From NCBI GenBank assembly GCA_009746045.1, contig RPFO01000038.1:363759-425258 (forward strand): a stretch of 61,500 nt of DNA, in the 5' to 3' direction. The stretch is from Mesostigma viride. Lineage: Eukaryota > Streptophyta > Mesostigmatophyceae > Mesostigmatales > Mesostigmataceae. Below are positions 37,174 to 49,560 of the stretch, in pieces. A program made the translations under genes and the position numbers. Below the pieces are notes generated by a model. That model did no database searches, was not told the DNA's origin, and was given only the letters and a program-made list of their open reading frames with translations. Each line of letters starts with the position of its first letter. Position 1 is the first letter of the stretch.

Positions 37174-37834
37174 GATGGATGGATGGATGGATGGATGGAT
37201 GGATGGATGGATGGATGGATGGATGGGTGGGTGGGTGGGTGGGTGGGTGGGTGGGTGGGTGGGTGGGTGGGTGGGTGGGTGGGTGGGTGGGTGGGTGGGT
37301 GGGTGGGTGGGTGGGTGGGTGGGTGGGTGGGTGGGTGGGTGGGTGGGTGGGTGGGTGGGTGGGTGGGTGGGTGGGTGGGTGGGTGGGTGGGTGGGTGGGT
37401 GGGTGGGTGGGTGGGTGGGTGGGTGGGTGGGTGGGTGGGTGGGTGGGTGGGTGGGTGGGTGGGTGGGTGGGTGGGTGGGTGGGTGGGTGGGTGGGTGGGT
37501 GGGTGGGTGGGTGGGTGGGTGGGTGGGTGGGTGGGTGGGTGGGTGGGTGGGTGGGTGGGTGGGTGGGTGGGTGGGTGGGTGGGTGGGTGGGTGGGTGGGT
37601 GGGTGGGTGGGTGGGTGGGTGGGTGGGTGGGTGGGTGGGTGGGTGGGTGGGTGGGTGGGTGGGTGGGTGGGTGGGTGGGTGGGTGGGTGGGTGGGTGGGT
37701 GGGTGGGTGGGTGGGTGGGTGGGTGGGTGGGTGGGTGGGTGGGTGGGTGGGTGGGTGGGTGGGTGGGTGGGTGGGTGGGTGGGTGGGTGGGTGGGTGGGT
37801 GGGTGGGTGGGTGGGTGGGTGGGTGGGTGGGTGG
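37174..37834. repeat. 661-bp tetranucleotide array, (GGAT)n then (GGGT)n
   Basis: About 13 GGAT units pass into about 150 pure GGGT units (from 37226). It lies directly beside a minus-strand LINE 3' end, and a second LINE 3' hairpin (37891-37906) lies just right of it. The same arrangement with only four GGAT units exists at 10005-10020, so this is an expansion of a small repeat carried by the LINE 3' UTR. Confidence 0.95.
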
Positions 37835-38201
37835 ATTGATTGACTATACTAATAATTTATGGTTGTCTCCTTGATACTAATAGTTTCGTGCTCCCGTTGG
37901 GGGACCACGGATCACTGAATTCCCCAATTTAAGATGAAGTGGACGTCTCCCCAAAATGTCAATATATACATGTGTGTCCACATGCAGCTAGTCTAAAATA
38001 TGGGCCTCAAGTGATGGATATATTACGACCTGTGCCTCCATCTCTACGACCAAGGTCGCCTCCTCAGCAGCAACGGCAGCCGCTGGCAAGCCCACGGTAG
38101 CCATGCAGCCCAACTGGCAACTGAGGGGTTTTAGACAGGTCCATCCGGGCGAGGACTTGGGAGTTGGTGCTCCGTGGCGCAGTCAAACGACCTCCTGAAG
38201 T

Positions 38202-41200
38202 TTAATCGGGGTGATGAAGCAATGCTGAAGTGGGCGACGGCGGCGCTGCCATGGCCGCCTTGGTGCTGTCCAGCACGCCCACGGTGACATCCTGGATCAG
38301 TCGCTCCACCTCCTTAGCTCCCAGGGACTCTACCACCCCATCCAGAATGGAGTCCACCACGCCTTCCAGGGCCATGCGCCCGCCCTCGCCTTCCATCGCG
38401 CCGCGCAGCGTGTCGTTGATGCTGTCGAACACCGCCTCGCCCACCGTGAAGACCAGCTTGCGCGTCATGGCCTCGGGGAAGAACTTTGCGATGGCCGCGT
38501 TGCGGATGGCCTGCGTGCGTCACGCGCACGCCCAGCAACACCAAGCACGGCAGGCAGGCATGGTAACACATGTTACTACTCTCAATGCTTGCTCCTTGGG
38601 GCTAGCAGCAACAAACAGTCATTAAGGGCCGAATCACACAAGTCGCAGACCCTGGTTAGCGAGCACTGTTGTTGTCATGCGCGGCAGGAACCTGCTCATG
38701 GCGTCGGCGGATAGTGCCGGAAAACGAGCATGGTGTGTGGACCGACTTTGTGGCTCGCGGGAAAATAGGCCCCGACCCATGGCTCGCCAGCCAAAGTCCA
38801 CATGTATGTGATCTGAACCTGACAAGTACAAAAAAGTACTAGAAGTACGAAAAAGTCACCCGAGACAGTGAGCGCATGAGCAGTACGGAAGTGGGCTTAA
38901 GAAAACTAAACCGTCCTCGATGCGGCGAGGCCCATCTCGCCAACCAGAAATAAGTAGCGTCCAATAAATACCAATAACCACTACACGCCACCCTCACCCA
39001 CGTACCCAAACAGCCGCCCACCTAACCACGGGCCCCACGCCATCAGAATCACCCGCCCCACGCACACACTGTGGCCAGGTTGATGCGCCGCGGCTATAGC
39101 TGTACCTGCTCCAAGTTGGCGTGCAAGAAGTCGCGCGAGCGGCCGCGCATTTCTTCGCTGCGGAACGCGCGCTGCATGGACGTGACCACCTCGCGCCGGA
39201 TGAACATGCGCCGTGCCTCCACCGCACGCACCACCACGTCCATGTACTCCCCGCGCCCGAGCTTGGCCTGCATGGAGGTCAGCACGCGGCGCAGCATGTG
39301 CGACTCCACGCGGTCGACTAGCAGCTGCGTGTGTGTGGGGGGGGGGCGGGGGCGTGAAGCGAGCACCAAATGAAGTGGCGTTGGGTTGCCAGCCACGACG
39401 TGCTTTAGAAAGGAGAATGTGCGGAGCATGAACACGGGCGGAGCAGGGAGCGACGTCGCAAGACAGGTGAATGGGGAACCGGGCAAGGGCGCCGTTTAGC
39501 GAGCAACGAGCAAAACCACAAGGTGGGTCGATGGAACGAGCCAGAATTGGCTAGCAGGGAGCGGAACGGGAAGGGTGGGGTAGTAAAATGCGCGCCCGAT
39601 GTGGTCATGTGGGGAAGCAAGCCCCTGATAGGCCACAGGGGGCACTGGGGGAAGGGAGGCAATGGGGCACTCCAAAGGGGAAATAGTGGGGAATACAAAT
39701 ATGGTGGCACTGAGGTTGGGAACCCTGATCTGGCTGAGTTCGAGGAACCCCTCAAGAGGAAGAAATTCAAAGTAGTCATTCCTAATATGGAAGGAGATCA
39801 ACTGACAGTTTAGCGATGAAACTTAGAACCGAGCACGCACACTACGAAGCGTGCAGGCCAAGCATTTTCCCACCCACCCACCTGGACATTCCGCACCAGC
39901 ATGAGCTGCAAGCGGTATATGAGATGCGGCGACGCATCCGACGGCAACAACGCCGCATGCGCAAGGGCCTCCGCCTCCGCCACCACCTGCTGCTGCAGGG
40001 GGCGAAGGGGGTCTGCTGATTGCTGCTCTGGGACGACCGGCAACCCCCCAGGCTTCATCGCAACCGGTGCTGTGACCTCCTTCTTGCTCTCCCTCACTCT
40101 ATCTGCGTTTCTTTCCTCCTTTTTCCTCTGCCCATCCCCCTCTGCACCCTGCAATGCTCCAGGCACCGCCTCCTTCCCGGCCCTGTCGCTGGCCGCAGGA
40201 GCTTCTGCCATCTGTCGCTGCTCTGCCTCCATCAGCACGAGCGGCGTGACGGGGGGAAGCGGTGCTGCGGTCTCGATGGCTGGCAGCGTGAAGACGGTGA
40301 GGATGCGCAGCAGGCGCAGCGCGTGGGAGTGGGGGAAGAGGGCGAGCGCCAGCTGGCAGTGGCGCATCCCCAGGCTGGGCAGCGTGCTGAGGGAGGGGCG
40401 GACAGGGGTGGGGTGGGGGAGGGGGAGGTGGGCGGCAGATATGTGGGGGCTTCACGGCCGTCATCACATATAAGTGCAGCAATATGATATAATCCCGTAC
40501 TCAGACAGCACAGACAGGTCCACTATCAACCAATTGTGGGGTGAAGTTCGAGTGGCCTAGCATCAACCTCGGGACTAGAACGTAAATAACTCAAAGAAAC
40601 AAAGATCGACATGAGAGCCGAATTCATCAATAGCTGCTATTTGAAACCTGGTTTCATTGGGTAATCTCATGCTAAAAAACTACAGCAACGAGGCAATTGG
40701 CGGACTCTTGCAGTGGTTGGAACAACATCCCTCCTACACTACTGGTTTCTCTGTCGCTCTGCTGCGAGGCGGTCCACCACAGTCGAGCCACATGCGAAGC
40801 CCGAGATGCTGAGCCCGGCACAACGGATTTCGAGGCGCCCCAAAATGGTAGGTTTGGGCCTTGGTACCATGGCAAAACTTGTAGGTTTCGCCGTTCACTA
40901 CATCAGCATGGGAGCCCACACACGTATGTGAATGTATATTGGAAGAGGGCACTGTGAGAGTTTGAAGGCAATCTCCATATGCATCACTTACGGGGCCGGC
41001 GGCAGTGTGAACACCCAGACCAGGTATATAATGAGCGCAGGGAGGTCCAGCACCCAGAAACGGTCCACCGGCTCCCCCGTCCACTGCTGCCGTTGGCGGT
41101 AGTATGCGTGGCGCTCCATCAGCGGCACCACATCCCGGTTAAAGACTGCCAAGCGCGCACTCAGCCCGCCCTTGGACTCCCCCCAGCTCCAAAATGCAAG

Positions 41201-42976
41201 CCTCCCCAAAATGGACCTCCCGCTACCATCCGCAGTCTTCCTCCCAGAAACCGCGTCGATAAACTGGTTGGCAGCACTGGCAGGACTGGCAGCACCGGCA
41301 GCAGCCACAGCAGCAGCGGCAGTAGTAGTAGAAGGGGACGAGGTAGAGCCGCTCGCTTTGTTCCCAGTTTTTCCGATATGCCTCACATCGTCACCCTCCA
41401 TCCTGGATGCCACCGAATGGCCAGCTGGGGCAGGCTGTCCTGGGCCCGACGCCAACTGGGCTTTCCACATGTCCTCCCCGCAGGTATCGTTGCAGGACCA
41501 AAAGCATGATATCAGCGTGGCCGCGGCACGCGTGTCAGCGTAGATGCTCGCGACGGCCGAGCCGCGGCCACCTGGCAGCGCGCCGGCGACCAGCACGGAC
41601 AGGTGTCGCGCCATCAAGCGATGCGGGTCGGGGCTGTCGGCGAACGGGTCATCCGTCGGGTGGCCTGTGACCATACGCAGTGCGAGACCCTACATTCAAG
41701 CAGACACACAGAGGAGATGGACAGGAAGGGGGGAGGGGGGGGGGAACTGGGGTAAGGAGACTGGAGAGCTGGGGCCAAGAGAACAAAACAGCGTTGCTGC
41801 TCTCAACCCTGTTCCACACGAGCACGCCAGCACGGGCACGTCTTCGTAAAAGGAACTAGCGCCTTTCCCACGAGTCCTGTTCGCTTCTGTCCGTAGTTTA
41901 ACACCCTCAAGGTCACTCTAAGCCCTATACTCTGAACCCTGAACAGTTAGGTCACAACCACAGGGCAAGTCTTCTGGTTGAACTCTCCATCCTGGTGGTC
42001 CGTCGCCTTGCAGTCCCTCATAGCAGGCCCAGCCGAGATTCCCAACCACAAACACAGCTGCACTGATTTTTGGCTGGGGAGGTAGCGTAACTGACAAAAA
42101 ATGTAATGCTGATCCTTTCTAAAAGGGGTCAATCTTGGAAGCCACCGGTTCAAGGAGCCAAAGCCCAGCGACTAGGTGTTTGTTCTCTTGTGTCGGCGCC
42201 TAATGCCGTCAGCAGTGAAGCAAAAATGTGCACGATCTCGGGGAAGGAACTTGCCAGCGCGAAATGCAGGCGGGCCTGGCACCCAGGCCATGTATTTGCA
42301 CACCTGACACACAGGCCATGTATGTGGCCATTATTATCTCTCAAAGTGCCAGGAGTGAATACTATCGACACACAGGAAAGCAGCTTCACACACTACGCGG
42401 ACTAGGAAGGACACTGTGTCGAATAAATAGGAAGGAAACCAAAATTGAACCAACAGACACGCAAACAAAAGAGAACTACAAACGCGTATTGCAAACTTGT
42501 CACACCAGTCGCCGGGCATGACAGGTCAAGCTAGTACGTTCTTCCGAACGAGAAGCAGATAGTTTTCTCGTACATATCTCAACAATATGTCATACCAAGA
42601 CAAGCTACGCGTACGGCCCGGTGGGAAAGCCCGTGCGCAAAGAACCTACCTTGGCAGCGTCCAAAGACTTCTGTAAATCGTGCCCACAGGTAACGGGTTC
42701 GCCTGAACGATCCGTAATTCCACGGGAAGACCCCAACTCTCGTTTCACGCGTGTGGCCGCCGCCAGGTACTCCCGGCTAACTGGGTGAGGATGAATTCCT
42801 TTAACAAGGTACCCGTACCAATCGGCAAAAAGGGAGGTTGCCTTGTTGCTCATGTACAGCGGTCGGAGTGGGAGATACGTCCAATCGAAGGCGACAGAAA
42901 CCGCGGTGATTACAACCATGCATAGCAAAGCGTCCTCTATCGAAGGAAGACGTCGAGCGGGTTTGGTGACAGCCAT
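38202..42976 (-). CDS. Conserved-looking multi-span membrane protein, function unknown
   Basis: Five exons join in frame: 42976-42650, 41689-40992, 40386-39882, 39324-39106 and 38510-38202, giving 685 residues. Donors are AAG|GTAGGT, CC|GTAAGT, CAG|GTGGGT and CAG|GTACAG; acceptors are TGTAG, CTCAG, CGCAG and CGCAG; all phases agree. Hydrophobic segments include ALLCMVVITAVSVAFDW (near residue 20), LDLPALIIYLVWVFTLPP (about 320-340) and LRLLRILTVFTLPAIETAAP (about 365-385). Low-complexity linkers rich in Ser, Thr and Ala (about 220-250) and in Gln, Glu and Ala (about 400-470) separate them. The C-terminal third is amphipathic and helical (LLVDRVESHMLRRVLTSMQ, MFIRREVVTSMQRAFRSEE, AKEVERLIQDVTVGVLD). 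I do not recognise the family. The intact frame and good splice sites argue for a real gene. Confidence 0.75.
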
Positions 42977-43689
42977 TTTCGAGTCTCTAGCACACAACAG
43001 AGAATTTCGTCAATTTCGTACAATTTCAAGCCAGCCGCACGCCCAGCTGATGCCCTATAACGGCTGACAATAACCCACCCCTGCAAGGAAGATTTGCACG
43101 GCGCAAATTCAACTCGCTATATCCCCATCGCCAGCCAGCTAACGGCAGGCGACATCTGCCGCCAAATTCTGGTCAATCAAGTTCACTATGAACGCCATCG
43201 GCCACCATCCCTGTGACTAGACAACGTTTCCTGCGCTCTCTGAGCACTGAGCAGCGTCATTTCCACGCTGAATTTGGCTAATTTTTGCGAGTTTCGCGCA
43301 GTAGTCGTCTGCCAGGCAGCGACAGCTGACAGCAGAAACGCGTCGCACCGATCAGGAGGAATCAGGAGGTGTAATCGTACACTGGTACGGTTATGAACGG
43401 GGATGCCTTAGCCACGTGGTCGGCAGTGCTCGGCCGAGCTGGCATGGTGGATCCAACGTGATATGAAATCCATCACATGCAGAGTTGCAGACCATCATAT
43501 TCGGCAATGTGACAAATAGCATTACAGACCTGGATTCGTTTGTTTGGGCCAAGGGCATTTTGTGCGTCTGAAGTTTACCAAGCCTTGATTGAGTTCATAT
43601 CGTCCTTTGCCCGACCAGGCGTAGGTTTTTGAAGGTTTGTTTGGTGCCCAAGGCTACAAGTTTGCTCATCAGTAACTGCAAAGGTTAAA
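42977..43689. promoter_or_regulatory. 713-bp shared upstream region of a divergent gene pair
   Basis: The membrane protein gene begins leftward at 42976 and the small plastid gene rightward at 43690, with nothing coding between. Contains a doubled GGAATCAGGAGG-like word (about 43356-43370). No other element is convincing. Confidence 0.5.
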
Positions 43690-44640
43690 ATGGCCTCTTA
43701 CACCATTGCCCCTTTGTCCATGCAGGCTGTGGGCAGTACATTCGTTAAAAGGGTCTCCAATGGGCCTCTCCCCTCAGCTAAAAGACCTTCAGCGGCCTTT
43801 TCGTCCCGTTTGGTGGGGCGAAGTTGCGGGTCACTTTCCGGCAAAAGAGAACTGCTCGTTGTTGTGGCCGGTAGAAAGCAGAAAGTCCGTGCTGCCAGAA
43901 AGGATAGCGATGAGCCTTTGCAAACCGACATGGCGCAAAGCGTGACCGAAAAAAAGGGGGGCGCTTCGTCTCCACCCGCCAATAAAGCTGCTGTTCCTGC
44001 AGGCAGCATCCCGGAAAAGGATCTCTGGGAAGGGGAAAGCTGGGAATGGCTGGGGAAGGCGTCTTACTTTTTTATCTTCATCATGTTGCTTGTTACGGTG
44101 AGTGGGAGGATAGATTTCTGGGCGATGCATTGCATCCCACGCGCGCAACAGCATCACCATTTCTACCGTGGTAATTTCGCCCTTGACAACTCGGCGTGTA
44201 CTTCGCTCTGATTGGTTTCAGAATGTCGTGTGACAGTGCATTGCGTAAAAGTGTGTCTACCCATGCTCATGCGTAGGTCGTCCAGGCACAGTGACATGTT
44301 TATGCTTTACTGAGATAGCTACAGTGTGACTCCAATTGTGAAACACACTCCAGTTGTCCATTATGTGCGGAATTATTTATGTCTTGCCCACACTGGCGTG
44401 CACGCATGCTTGGTTGGAGTGCCCTCGCCACTTGCATTATCAAGGAGACAACACTTGTATTCTATATAATTCCCATGCACTGCGTGCCTGTTGGCTGCAT
44501 TGGAAAACTCCACGTGCCCTGTCCAGGCTGGCATCGGCATGTTTGCTGCCGGCACGTACAACATGGGCGCGTCCGACTTCAAGGAGACACCCATATACCA
44601 GGAGTCCCTCAAAGTGGCGGTTCAGGAGCTGAAGCAGTAG
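43690..44640 (+). CDS. Small plastid-type single-span membrane protein
   Basis: Exon 1 is 43690-44097 (136 codons) and exon 2 is 44527-44640, joined in phase 0 (ACG|GTGAGT donor, CTGTCCAG acceptor), giving 173 residues. Residues 1 to about 60 are rich in Ser, Ala, Arg and Lys with few acids, as in chloroplast transit peptides. After a Lys/Ser-rich linker come KDLWEGESWEWLGKASYFFI and a hydrophobic span that crosses the splice site (FIFIMLLVT then AGIGMFAAGTYNMGA), then a soluble tail DFKETPIYQESLKVAVQEL. The TYN-x-GA-x-DF-x-x-TP-x-Y-x-ES pattern resembles a small uncharacterised plastid membrane protein family that I recall from land plants. Continuity of the hydrophobic span across the intron supports the gene model. 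Confidence 0.75.
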
Positions 44641-44863
44641 GAGCTTATTAGTAAGATATATGAAGCCACTGGATGGGCATGAAGAAGTAGGAGATTTAGT
44701 ATCAAGTGGGAACATCGAGTTGTCTTCACAATGGCGCTGGTTCTACAAACCGATTGGTATACATCGGTGCCACACCCCAGTGAAGCTGTACATCAGTGCA
44801 GCACTGATCATGGGAACATGGGCAGTCATATGAGGAGGTATATGAGCTAATCGATACATCATA
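44641..44863. other. 3' flank of the small plastid gene
   Basis: No further feature recognised. Confidence 0.4.
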
Positions 44864-45217
44864 TTGAATGGTGATGCAGGTGCACCTTGTGCACCCAGAG
44901 TACCGGTGGCGGCTTACAACCCCCATGCACCTGCAGGTTGTAGCTTAGAATTCATGTATTACAAACCATATCATGTATTACAAACCATATGCCCCTTCTC
45001 AGGGATATGTGTTACATATGCCCCCAACGGAGATATGTCCTTAATTAATTAATAATTACAGGTCATGGTGGTCGGTGCAGGTGCACCCATGTGCACCCAG
45101 AGTAGGAGGTGGCAGTTTACGTACATGATCCCCCACGTACAGGTTGTAGCTTAGAATGTACCATAAACCATATGCCCCTTCTCAGGGATATGTGTTACAT
45201 ATACTCCCCACGGAGAT
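44864..45217 (+). repeat. Two tandem copies of a LINE-tailed unit
   Basis: Each copy starts near GGTGCAGGTGCACC, includes GTGCACCCAGAGTA and AGGTTGTAGCTTAGAAT, and ends in the LINE 3' UTR block CCATATGCCCCTTCTCAGGG with the hairpin at 45020-45033 or 45203-45216. The first copy ends in TTAATTAATTAATAATTA. These look like short non-autonomous partners sharing the LINE 3' end. Confidence 0.65.
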
Positions 45218-45665
45218 ATCAAAGAGACAACCAGCGCATATATGTTCTTAATTAATTATAAATCAAATATAGCTAGTCTATAGCTGTAGTCCTGTAGAAT
45301 TTCTCGTATGCGTACAAGAACTTTTGCGGGAAATTCGATGTATGGCGGATGCGAATGGCATGCAGGTTGAGACGACACTGTGAAGGTGGGCATAACTCAG
45401 TGACAACATGCTGGCTCTCAACAACCATGCCAAGCACGGTTTGACCATGAGAAAAATGTTTATATTGTACGGACAAATAAATGCTCTGCTCTGACCTATC
45501 CCAATACTGGCCACGATCAGCGGCAATGCCAACCTCATTTCCATGCCTTTTTTACCGATCATGGTGTTCATGACACGAACTGCTACAGGACCAGGGGTTT
45601 CTGCCCAGGTTGTAGCAAACCATAAGCCTGTCAACCCTCGCCGCACGTGCACATGCCCGTTGTCA

Positions 45666-45862
45666 GCATACGAGTAGGGTTGTACCGAATAGCGTTTTGG
45701 CTTGCCGAATCGGATACTCGGACCAGGGGGGTGCCCCGAACCCTATGCCGAATATGTTTGGAGCCTCCCGATACCGATACCGAATATGTTCGGAGCTGAA
45801 GGGCCCTTCCCGAATCGAGCACCGAATAGTTCTCCGAACTATTCGGACGCCGATCGAATAAT
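45666..45862. repeat. CCGAAT-rich degenerate repeat block
   Basis: The word CCGAAT (or its complement) occurs about ten times in 200 bp, including the inverted pair CCGAATAGTTC and GAACTATTCGG at about 45821-45846. Probably a small DNA element or its remnant; the ends could not be fixed. Confidence 0.5.
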
Positions 45863-45917
45863 GACGACAGTAGCTACTATAACGTATTAGGTAGACAACT
45901 TGTATCATTTATATTAA

Positions 45918-46223
45918 CCCGTGTTTTTTTAATTAGAACGCGATATATCGCGTTGTAAGCTTTTTTTAGAACGCGTATAGCACCTAAGGAAAATTTTTTT
46001 TCATGGTCATGTATATACTTTCCTGAAAGCCCATAAATCAAAGGATTTTTTGAGCTACTCAGACCTACAAAATGCTAATTCATTAGAGAGATACACTGGT
46101 TTGAATACAGGGGGGTCTGACCATGACCGCGATTTCTTGACCCTAGGTCACAAGTCATGTGCTTATTCACAAATGGTTCATGAAAAAAATCTGGCTTCTT
46201 GCACGAGCTATGGGCAACATATG
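45918..46223. mobile_element. Left end of a second copy of the TTAA/CCCGTG element
   Basis: Preceded by TTAA (45914-45917), it begins CCCGTGTTTTTTT and matches 25003-25312 nearly base for base (a 4-bp deletion near 45979 and a few substitutions), including the 18-bp palindrome. Similarity stops at GGGCAACATATG. No matching right end was found in the window. Confidence 0.8.
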
Positions 46224-46324
46224 GGCGTCCCCAACATCTACTGCTCCAACCTAGGGCCATTGCTGGTACTTTTGACGTCATGAAAGCAGCGTTTTGGACT
46301 AGTGGAATATGATGTTACAGCATA

Positions 46325-47858
46325 GAGGGGATTCATAAGTGTTTGCTCAATTTCATAAATTTTACTCAATTTTTCCACATGTGATTAAATCCTTATATTT
46401 GTCAATAAAGCAGGGGTCATCCAGCCTTCAGACCATGAAAATAGACCACCCACAAAAATTGGGCTCATTCTGAGCTCAAATGGTGACATGTGACAGCATA
46501 CATGTGCAGTTTTTCGTCATTTTCCCCCTTTTCTTACATGAAACAAATATGAATAGTGAACAAATGAACTCATATCAGGCTGGATTCTTGCAGGCAGCAT
46601 TTATACCATGAAAATAGACCACCCACAAAAATTGGGCTCATTCTGAGCTCAAATGGTGACATGTGACAGCATACATGTGCAGTTTTTCGTCATTTTCCCC
46701 CTTTTCTTACATGAAACAAATATGAACAGTGGACAAATGAACTCGTATCAGGCTGGGTTCTTGCAGGCAGCATCTAGACCATGAAAATAGACCACCCACA
46801 AAAATTGGGCTCATTCTGAGCTCAAATGGTGACATTTGACCAGTGAACAAATGAACTCATATCAGGCTGGATTCTTGCAGGCAGCATTTATACCATGAAA
46901 ATAGACCACCCACAAAAATTGGGCTCATTCTGAGCTCAAATGGTGACATGTGACAGCATACATGTGCAGTTTTTCGTCATTTTCCCCCTTTTCTTACATG
47001 AAACAAATATGAACAGTGGACAAATGAACTCGTATCAGGCTGGGTTCTTGCAGGCAGCATCTAGACCATGAAAATAGACCACCCACAAAAATTGGGCTCA
47101 TTCTGAGCTCAAATGGTGACATGTGACAGCATACATGTGCAGTTTTTCGTCATTTTCCCCCTTTTCTTACATGAAACAAATATGAACAGTGGACAAATGA
47201 ACTCGTATCAGGCTGGAAACTTGCAGGCAGCATCTAGACCATGAAAATAGACCACCCACAAAAATTGGGCTCATTCTGAGCTCAAATGGTGACATGTGAC
47301 AGCATACATGTGCAGTTTTTCGTCATTTTCCCCCTTTTCTTACATGAAACAAATATGAACAGTGAACAAATGAACTCATATCAGGCTGGGTTCTTGCAGG
47401 CAGCATCTAGACCATGAAAATAGACCACCCACAAAAATTGGGCTCATTCTGAGCTCAAATGGTGACATGTGACCGCATACATGTGCAGTTTTTCGTCATT
47501 TTCCCCCTTTTCTTACATGAAACAAATATGAATAGTGAACAAATGAACTCATATCAGGCTGGATTCTTGCAGGCAGCATCTAGACCATGAAAATAGACCA
47601 CCCACAAAAATTGGGCTCATTCTGAGCTCAAATGGTGACATTTGACCGCATACATGTGCAGTTTTTCGTCATTTTCCCCCTTTTCTTACATGAAACAAAT
47701 ATGAACAGTGAACAAATGAACTCATTTCAGGCTGGATTCTTGCAGGCAGCTCGGTTCTAAAACTGGTTACGATTTGTAGTTACGAGTAAAACTGGTAACT
47801 AGAAATAGGTACCAGTACCATCCAAATTAATTAAGCATCCATGATACCATTTGTAATA
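46325..47858. repeat. Left arm of a foldback-like structure: 8 tandem 173-bp monomers plus inner arm
   Basis: The monomer starts ACCATGAAAATAGACCACCC and recurs at 46432, 46605, 46778, 46892, 47065, 47238, 47411 and 47584. The spacing is exactly 173 bp except one copy shortened by 59 bp (46778-46891). After the array comes a 115-bp unique inner stretch ending TACCATTTGTAATA (47845-47858). The outermost 35 bp (GAGGGGATTCATAAGTGTTT, from 46325) precede the array. The whole arm reappears in reverse complement at 50877-53160. Confidence 0.95.
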
Positions 47859-48676
47859 ACTCACACATTTTAACATATCCATGGGTACGGCATGGAAACA
47901 TGTTCATGTATGATGTGTTCAAGAGTAGCAATGCTTAACATCCATGAAATATGCTCATTGTATAATGGTTTACGATTTATGAATGCAGGGGGGTCGCTAC
48001 GCGAGTGACCAACAAGCACTCAAGTCAACAATATGCCCAGAAAGAAGGCAGGGCCAGGTAAAGTAAAGGCTGGTCCTGAAAATGCACCCAGGGTGCCCAC
48101 AACATGTCTACGTTACACCCTCGCTATCCTAGACCCTGCAGCCTGCCGGGGGGGGCACAAAATGTAACTGGCAGCCAGGGACCATGGTGCAGGCCAAATA
48201 GCAGGTGTAAAGCTAGCTCAAAGCTAGCTCAGTCCAAAGAATGAAATAATAAGAAGCAAATACTTGGCAAGGTTAGGTCCATGATCGTTATTGGAGGCTT
48301 GGCTGCCACCACGGTGCTCGACAATGATGCTGAAGCCTTCAATTATATATAAAGCAGATACTGCAAAGAGGCACAAATAGCAATACAAGCACAATGTAAG
48401 CATGACAAGCTCAAGTTTCCAAGCCAGTCTAGCTCACTTGGACATGAGTTAAAGCGTTGGAAACATATGGGCAACATCCCAGCAGGCCTTGAAAAAGTTT
48501 TCAGCAACAAGGCAGTATATGTGTTAAATCAAACTACCACATTGCAATTCTAAGCACAGTGACTTCTGCTTGCTGCTGTTTTGACGACACAAGGCCGTTT
48601 ACCTTTTCAGTGACAACACGGGAAAAGAAAGCATTACCCAGCAAACTTCCTTTAAGTTCCCCGGACATAGGCGTAA

Positions 48677-49321
48677 TCACAACCACGACGTTGGGCATCG
48701 AAAAGAACCGGAATCATAAAGTCTGCGGGAGTTATAAGCTACGATACTCTTGACACGCTTATTTAGAACGACGCGGTTGCGGATGACATCCGGAACCTTG
48801 TTCTTGACGTGCGCCCAGGCCGCCAGCTGCGCGGAACAGCTCAAGAAATATATATTAAAGGACGGTGACGCCCGGGAAGCACCCAGCCTTGCGGCAAAAG
48901 TAAAATATGGCTCGCGCTCGCCGTGGTTTTCGCCAGGCGTGACTGCGATATCACGACGAAAAAATGGAGACTCTTTGACCCATCTAACTGCCCAGGTCCC
49001 TCTGTTGCCCGGGTCGCCCATTAGCCCAGAAGCGTACCATAACCCATACTCGCGATATCCGCAGCTACTGGGCGGAAAAAGAAATTGTAAAACCGAACAG
49101 CATACTGACCTATCATGCCATCTACGTAGCTTCCAGAATTTCTTCACCGTTGCCAAAATCCGTTCATGAACAATATTTTCGACGTACACAAAGCACCTGC
49201 ACGTCAATCTCCCCTGACATTGGTTATCTGCCCCATCTTCATGATCTAACACGCAAACACCTAAAGTATTTGCATAACACAGGCGTTTTGCCCTCTGGTT
49301 CTCAGTTTCACTCATTGCCAT
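48677..49321 (-). CDS. Hypothetical protein in the foldback core
   Basis: A 214-codon frame from an ATG at 49321. The middle is Gly/Arg-rich and the C-terminal part is basic (KNKVPDVIRNRVVLNKRVK). I recognise no domain, and a 139-codon frame overlaps it on the other strand, so coding status is open. It is reported because it is the longest frame in the core and the base composition of 48560-49400 is clearly richer in GC than its surroundings. Confidence 0.25.
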   Translation of the reverse strand: MAMSETENQRAKRLCYANTLGVCVLDHEDGADNQCQGRLTCRCFVYVENIVHERILATVKKFWKLRRWHDRSVCCSVLQFLFPPSSCGYREYGLWYASGLMGDPGNRGTWAVRWVKESPFFRRDIAVTPGENHGEREPYFTFAARLGASRASPSFNIYFLSCSAQLAAWAHVKNKVPDVIRNRVVLNKRVKSIVAYNSRRLYDSGSFRCPTSWL

Positions 49322-49560
49322 ATCATATTATGCAGGCACGTTTTGGTAAACAATCGCCGGCGACGTTGGTTTTGTTCGTGCGCGCACAAAGTAATTACCG
49401 GTAGTGCTTGGCAGGCTGTACGCACCTGCAGCCGCGCGCGCGCAAAGACGACGGTCACTGTGCTTTGTTCATTCAAATGCCATTTGCATGCGAGGCTCGG
49501 ACAACACCGCGGACTGTTTGAATCAGAATTTTTTCACTTTTGGATGGTCCTTCGTTTCTC

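Noticed and set aside
37147-37874. Three long open frames of GWVGG-type repeats
   Set aside because: They are the translation of the (GGGT)n microsatellite in all frames; no start context or unique sequence.
39405-39801. Open frames of about 100-124 codons on the minus strand
   Set aside because: They lie within the intron between exons 3 and 4 of the membrane protein gene and break its phase.
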